From Adhaeribacter aquaticus DSM 16391 (GTDB lineage: Bacteria > Bacteroidota > Bacteroidia > Cytophagales > Hymenobacteraceae): DNA of 64,000 bases. The translations under genes and the position numbers were made by a program. The stretch covers positions 1,517,606 through 1,581,605 of the forward strand of contig NZ_KI421517.1 of assembly GCF_000473365.1 (NCBI RefSeq), in the 5' to 3' direction. Below, piece after piece: positions 59,132 to 64,000 of this stretch (position 1 is its first letter; each line of letters opens with the position of its first letter). The notes beneath the pieces are model-generated. The model saw only the letters and a program-made list of their open reading frames with translations, was not told the origin of the DNA and ran no database searches.

Positions 59132-60319
59132 ATGCTTTCTCATCGCCAACTTTTTTTACAAAATCAGGCCCAAACCTCTGATTTTCCTTTATTAATTGAA
59201 GTAGAAAAAGCAGAAGGTATTTACATGTATGGCACGCAAGGCGAACGGTACATAGATTTAATTTCTGGTATTGGGGTAAGTAATATAGGGCACCGGCACC
59301 CGAAAGTATTGCAGGCTATTCAAAACCAGTTAGACAAATACCTGCACCTTATGGTGTATGGCGAGTTTGTACAGGCTCCGCAGGTGCAGCTAGCTAGCGC
59401 CTTGAAGGAAACCCTTCCTCCTACCTTGAATAATACCTATTTAGTAAATTCGGGGGCCGAAGCAGTAGAAGGCGCTATTAAATTAGCCAAACGCTTTACC
59501 GGCCGCGCCCAAATGTTATCTTGTTATAATTCCTATCATGGTTCTACTATTGGTGCCTTATCTATTACCGGCAGCGAAGATTTAAAACGTGCTTTCAGAC
59601 CGCTTTTACCAGGAGTTACCCATATCCATTACAATAACCTCGATGATTTAAAATATATTACCAACCATACCGCCGCTATTGTTTTAGAAGCTGTTCAGGG
59701 AGAAGCGGGTGTTAGAATACCTGATTTAGGTTTTATGCAGGCTGTACGCGAGAAGTGCACCCAAACCGGCACCTTATTAATTTTAGACGAAATTCAGACT
59801 GGGTTTGGCCGGACGGGTACTTTTTGGGCTTTTGAACAATTAGGCATTGTACCGGATATTTTATTATGTGCCAAAGGGATGGGTGGCGGCATGCCAATTG
59901 GTGCCTTTATAGCCTCTGCTGAAATTATGGGTTCTTTAAAGAATGATCCTATTCTCGGCCATATGACTACTTTTGGTGGTCATCCGGTTTCGTGTGCGGC
60001 TGCTTTGGCTACCTTACAAGTTGTTCAGGAGGAGAATCTGCTGGCGGAGGTTCCAGCAAAAGCAGCTTTATTCCGGCAGTTCCTGGTGCATCCTAGAATA
60101 AAGGCTATTCGCAACTTTGGTTTACTTATGGCCGCCGAATTTGACTCTTTTGCCGTGGTGAAGCCAATTATAGACCGGGCAATTGAAAAAGGAGTATTAA
60201 CCGATTGGTTTTTATTCTGCGATAATTCCATGCGTATTGCCCCGCCACTTATTATTACCCCTGCCGAAATTAAAGAAGCCTGCCAAATTATTCTGGAAGC
60301 AATAGAGGAAGCAGGTTAA
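59132..60319 (+). CDS. Class-III aminotransferase (acetylornithine-type)
   Basis: The 395-residue PLP enzyme has NSGAEAVEGAIKLAKRFTGR, LDEIQTGFGRTGTFWAFEQLG and the PLP-lysine in LLCAKGMGGGMPIGAFIAS (Lys248). It is the ArgD/OAT type. Without arginine genes beside it, the exact substrate (acetylornithine, ornithine, or another omega-amino acid) cannot be assigned. It is single-gene with a Thr/Ser-rich normal layout and ends before an AT-rich gap. Confidence 0.9.
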   Translation: MLSHRQLFLQNQAQTSDFPLLIEVEKAEGIYMYGTQGERYIDLISGIGVSNIGHRHPKVLQAIQNQLDKYLHLMVYGEFVQAPQVQLASALKETLPPTLNNTYLVNSGAEAVEGAIKLAKRFTGRAQMLSCYNSYHGSTIGALSITGSEDLKRAFRPLLPGVTHIHYNNLDDLKYITNHTAAIVLEAVQGEAGVRIPDLGFMQAVREKCTQTGTLLILDEIQTGFGRTGTFWAFEQLGIVPDILLCAKGMGGGMPIGAFIASAEIMGSLKNDPILGHMTTFGGHPVSCAAALATLQVVQEENLLAEVPAKAALFRQFLVHPRIKAIRNFGLLMAAEFDSFAVVKPIIDRAIEKGVLTDWFLFCDNSMRIAPPLIITPAEIKEACQIILEAIEEAG

Positions 60320-60461
60320 ATTTCCTTTTTTAAACTCTTATTTAAAAAGGGCAGGCAAACAATATTTTCTAAAAATAGTAAAAGCAATACTTGATTTTAC
60401 TTTAGCTAATAAAAGAGATTTCCACCTTAGCTACATCAAGTTTTAATTTCGACCTGCTTTT

Positions 60462-62219
60462 ATGGAAGTAACCATTGTTTTATCGCTGTTAGGTATTGCG
60501 ATCATCTTATTCGCCACAGAAAAAATTTCAGTGGATATCGTGACACTTATAATGCTTATAGTTCTCTGCACCACCCGCATTATCACCCCAGAAGAGGCTT
60601 ACGCCGGATTTAGCAGCGATTTTATTGTAATTCTGGCTTCGGTATTTGTGCTCACCGCCGCTTTGGAAGAAACTGGGATCTTGGAATTTATGATTGTGCG
60701 GTTGGTACAAGTTGCCAGCAAAGGCACCAATATTTTATTATTCCTGGTAATGCTTATATCGGGTGGTATTTCAGCTTTCATGAACAACACCACCGTAACA
60801 GCCATGTTTGTGTCGCCATTAGTAGGAGTTTCCAGAAAACTTAAAATTAGCAGCTCTAAATTATTAATGCCGCTGGCTTATGCTTCTATTTTAGGAGGAA
60901 CCTGTACATTAATTGGTACCTCCACTAACGTAGCCGTAAGCGGATATATAAGCAAGGCTGGTTTTGAACCCGTAACTATGTTCGAACTTACTCCTATAGG
61001 GTTGGTAATTTTTGCGGTTGGCATGTTGTATATGATGACAATTGGTCGGAAACTGCTACCAAACAACCAGGACACGACACTTACGGAAGAATACCGAATG
61101 CAGAAATACATAACAGAAGTAATTGTGTTGGATGAGTCTCCTTTAGTTGGCCAAATTGTTTATGCTTCTGATTTAAGCCGGATGCGTTTTAAGATTTTAA
61201 ATATTATCCGGAACAAAGAAAAATTTTTACCTGATTACCGCACCCGTATAAAAGGAGGTGATGTACTTTTAGTAGAAGGGCAACTCGATGATTTAATTAA
61301 AATACGGGAAACAAAAGGTATTGAAATAATGGCGGATGTTATTCTGGAAGATGCTTTGCAAAGCCCCGATATTCGTTTAGCAGAGGTTTTGATAACCGCT
61401 CAATCTAATATGATTGGGCACACCATCCGAGGCGTAGATTTCCAGCGCCGCTATGGATTAGTAGTACTGGCTGTTTCCCGCCAAGGCGAAACCATCCGAA
61501 CTAAAATTGGCGAAGTACGCCTTAAATTGGGCGATCTTCTTTTGGTACAAGGCGATCGGGAAAGGTTAGCCTCATTACGCGTAAACCAACATTTAGCGCT
61601 TTTAGAAGAATTTGCACCTATATTATTTGCTAAACGAAAAGGATTTATAACTATTTCCTGCTTTGTTTTAGCCATTATTCTTGGGTCTTTTAATATTTTA
61701 CCTCTTTCTATAAGCTTTTTAGCTGCTGCAGTAATAAGCATTATTACAGGGTGTATAACAACTGAAAAAGCTTATCAGGCCATAGATTGGCGCTTACTTA
61801 TTCTTATTGGGGGTATGACTGCCTTTGGTTCGGCCATGGAAAATTCCGGAGCCGCCAAATTTCTGGCTACGAATATTGTAGAGTGGTTAGAGCCATTTGG
61901 AAAACTTGGCATTTTGGCCGGTTTTGTTTTGCTAACTGTTTTTCTAACCCAGCCAATGTCTAATGCAGCTGCGGCACTGGTTATTGTACCAGTTGCCCTG
62001 CAAACAGCGCTAACACTAAATTCGGAACCTAGAACCTTTGCCATTGCCATAATGCTGGCAGCTTCTGTTTCGTTAGTAACACCTTTTGAGCCTTCTTGTA
62101 TCTTGGTTTATGGCCCAGGGAAATATAAGTTCAGCGATTTTCTAAAAGTGGGCTCTGGCCTGACCTTATTGTTATTAGTAATCATAATTTTTATGCTACC
62201 TATGTTTTGGCCACTATAA
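60462..62219 (+). CDS. SLC13-type permease with TrkA_C domains
   Basis: The 585-residue DASS/CitT-type transporter has transmembrane helices at the N-terminus (VTIVLSLLGIAIILFATEKI), the Asn-Thr-rich signature SGGISAFMNNTTVTAMFVSPL and GGTCTLIGTSTNVAVSGY. Two TrkA_C (RCK-C-like) domains lie in the cytoplasmic middle (about 205-370, VLDESPLVGQIVYASDLSRM and VLITAQSNMIGHTIRGVDFQ). A second membrane half follows, with the mirrored motif TVFLTQPMSNAAAALVIVPVA. It probably moves an anion such as sulfate or a dicarboxylate; TrkA_C domains point to ligand control. Confidence 0.9.
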   Translation: MEVTIVLSLLGIAIILFATEKISVDIVTLIMLIVLCTTRIITPEEAYAGFSSDFIVILASVFVLTAALEETGILEFMIVRLVQVASKGTNILLFLVMLISGGISAFMNNTTVTAMFVSPLVGVSRKLKISSSKLLMPLAYASILGGTCTLIGTSTNVAVSGYISKAGFEPVTMFELTPIGLVIFAVGMLYMMTIGRKLLPNNQDTTLTEEYRMQKYITEVIVLDESPLVGQIVYASDLSRMRFKILNIIRNKEKFLPDYRTRIKGGDVLLVEGQLDDLIKIRETKGIEIMADVILEDALQSPDIRLAEVLITAQSNMIGHTIRGVDFQRRYGLVVLAVSRQGETIRTKIGEVRLKLGDLLLVQGDRERLASLRVNQHLALLEEFAPILFAKRKGFITISCFVLAIILGSFNILPLSISFLAAAVISIITGCITTEKAYQAIDWRLLILIGGMTAFGSAMENSGAAKFLATNIVEWLEPFGKLGILAGFVLLTVFLTQPMSNAAAALVIVPVALQTALTLNSEPRTFAIAIMLAASVSLVTPFEPSCILVYGPGKYKFSDFLKVGSGLTLLLLVIIIFMLPMFWPL

Positions 62220-62337
62220 ATAAGGCAAAGCGCATTTAGTAGTGCAATTTAATACAGGGCCATTTAAACTGGTTATAATAATTTAAGTATAACGTTAATG
62301 GAACTGCCCAAAAATTTAAATGGCTAGAGGAAGAAAA

Positions 62338-62970
62338 ATGAGGGGATTAAAACACATTGTTATACTGCTAATAAGTTATTTCCTATTCCAATGTCAAGCT
62401 AAAAAGTCGGAACCGGAACAAATTTTAAGTCAAATTAACCGCACTGAACCGGAAAATCAGGTGGATTCATTAAACAATATTCGGCAGGATGGTCTGGATT
62501 ATGAAGACATAAATACTGGTTTATACCGCCAGTTACCGGCCTTTATAACCAGTTATTTAAATGAAAAATATCCTGGATGGCTATTACCAACAATTTCTAA
62601 AGAATTTATAGAAGAAACCAGCCAATCCCCTACGGGGCCTTATGTTATTACCGCCGATTTAGATAATAATCAGGTAACGGATTATGCTGTTTTATTTCAA
62701 TTTAAAGATAGTATTTATGTTTCTGCTTTTTTCAGACAAAATAATAATCAAATGTCAGAAAAAGTAGTTTCTAAACACCTTGTAAACTCCTATACTAAAA
62801 ATGGAAATGCTTTCTTATATATAGAGAGACCTCCCGAAGGAGGTCTTAATAAGGACGCAAAAAATAAAAACACAAAAGCTGGAGATGGAAAAACCATAGT
62901 AATTCATGCGGAAAATACTACCCAAACTTTTGTGTATAATGGAAATGATTTTGAAATATCTCCTAATTAA
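62338..62970 (+). CDS. Hypothetical lipoprotein
   Basis: The ATG at 62338 gives MRGLKHIVILLISYFLFQCQ, a lipoprotein signal with a lipobox-like LFQC (an ATG at 62320 adds six basic residues and is also possible). The mature part contains YVITADLDNNQVTDYAVLFQ, a pattern seen in proteins with calcium-binding-like or FG-GAP-like strands, but no firm family. It has 210 residues from this start. Its last 4 bases overlap the stop of the convergent TerB-like gene. Function unknown. Confidence 0.65.
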   Translation: MRGLKHIVILLISYFLFQCQAKKSEPEQILSQINRTEPENQVDSLNNIRQDGLDYEDINTGLYRQLPAFITSYLNEKYPGWLLPTISKEFIEETSQSPTGPYVITADLDNNQVTDYAVLFQFKDSIYVSAFFRQNNNQMSEKVVSKHLVNSYTKNGNAFLYIERPPEGGLNKDAKNKNTKAGDGKTIVIHAENTTQTFVYNGNDFEISPN

Positions 62971-63395
62971 AAGTTTAAGAAGTTTTGCGATTCCTGTTTT
63001 ATTTGCTCCCGGGATAATCCATCTTTTACACCCATGGATATTTTACGCACTAAAACCCCCACAATCGCTTTCCTAAAGCCTAGTTTAACAGCCATATCCA
63101 CACAAAATTCCATCTCATTGTCATCTACAATACCATCGGCCAGCATCATCTCTACTAAATCATAAATTTGGTCAAACCGTTCGGAATCATTATCCGGAAC
63201 ATGGTGCTTAAAAGAACCAGCATTCGCAATCAAAGATCTAACTTCCTCAGGCTTTAATCCATTTTTCTGACCAATAGTAACAATGTAGTTTAATTCTGTA
63301 GCATCAATATGGCCGTCTACTTTGGCCAATTCTCCTAAATTAAGTAAATGGTTTTTAACCTTTTTTACTTGTTCGCTTTCAAAAAAATTAAACAT
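62967..63395 (-). CDS. TerB-like protein
   Basis: The 142-residue helical protein resembles the TerB/DjlA N-terminal fold: GELAKVDGHIDATELNYIVTI (a TerB DGxxDxxE motif) and a second half with EMMLADGIVDDNEMEFCVDM. Two acidic metal-type motifs are therefore present. The family is linked to tellurite resistance and membrane stress, and its chemistry is unclear. It overlaps the end of the convergent lipoprotein gene by 4 bases. Upstream is an AT-rich gap shared with pfkA. Confidence 0.82.
   Translation of the reverse strand: MFNFFESEQVKKVKNHLLNLGELAKVDGHIDATELNYIVTIGQKNGLKPEEVRSLIANAGSFKHHVPDNDSERFDQIYDLVEMMLADGIVDDNEMEFCVDMAVKLGFRKAIVGVLVRKISMGVKDGLSREQIKQESQNFLNF

Positions 63396-64000
<605 letters not shown>

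Overview
The window looks like chromosome of an AT-rich member of the Bacteroidota, most likely order Cytophagales (Hymenobacteraceae-like; Adhaeribacter is a guess I cannot confirm). Supporting signs are many Sec lipoproteins with Bacteroidota-type leaders, a PorT-like beta-barrel, a Nudix-type pentose regulator next to xylose genes, FucP- and SSS-type sugar permeases, start codons mostly without Shine-Dalgarno sequences, and several -7 boxes of the Bacteroidota form TAnnTTTG. I see no rRNA, tRNA, CRISPR array or insertion sequence.

Layout. Positions 1-7030 are the early/lysogeny end of a prophage or related integrated element. A tightly packed leftward operon runs off the left edge (a phage-conserved protein, small unknowns, a KilA-N protein and a Cro-position HTH protein). 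It is divergent from an S24-type repressor across a repeat-rich operator region, and a Bacteroidota-type tyrosine integrase closes the element. From 7.1 kb on the content is core and accessory chromosome. 7.1-21.4 kb holds a cytochrome c lipoprotein, ppnP, an SDR, a DsbA-family protein, a porin-like protein, DinB, DUF885, a metallophosphoesterase, topB, a lysine-free Asn-rich protein and a SulP transporter. 21.4-23.5 kb is an OmpR-type two-component system. 23.5-29.2 kb is a xylose regulon (degenerate-Nudix regulator, xylulokinase, xylose isomerase, SSS symporter). It is followed at 29.5-34 kb by two paralogous Tat-exported sugar isomerase-like proteins, a tiny membrane protein and a FucP-like permease.

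34-50 kb is housekeeping: a Skp/OmpH-like lipoprotein, nucleoid-associated protein, lysA, purC, STAS protein, RNase Z, queuosine-precursor transporter, trpS, phosphoglucomutase, dnaB, mpl and an exonuclease. 50-64 kb holds M48 and M23 peptidases, an FAH-family enzyme, bcp, a split transketolase whose two halves are separated by a terminator-like hairpin and a vWA-domain gene, an ECF sigma operon, a class-III aminotransferase, an SLC13 permease, a TerB-like protein and the start of pfkA.

The most unusual signals are: (i) a family of intrinsic terminators whose dyad symmetry continues well past the T-tract, up to 28-bp perfect arms, with the strongest extensions all between convergent genes; (ii) the hairpin and vWA gene splitting transketolase; (iii) a 284-residue Asn-rich protein with no lysine or cysteine and a duplicated amphipathic motif; (iv) an orphan lipoprotein resembling duplicated subtilase propeptides; and (v) several strong palindromes in the SulP, xylose, FucP-like and porin upstream regions.
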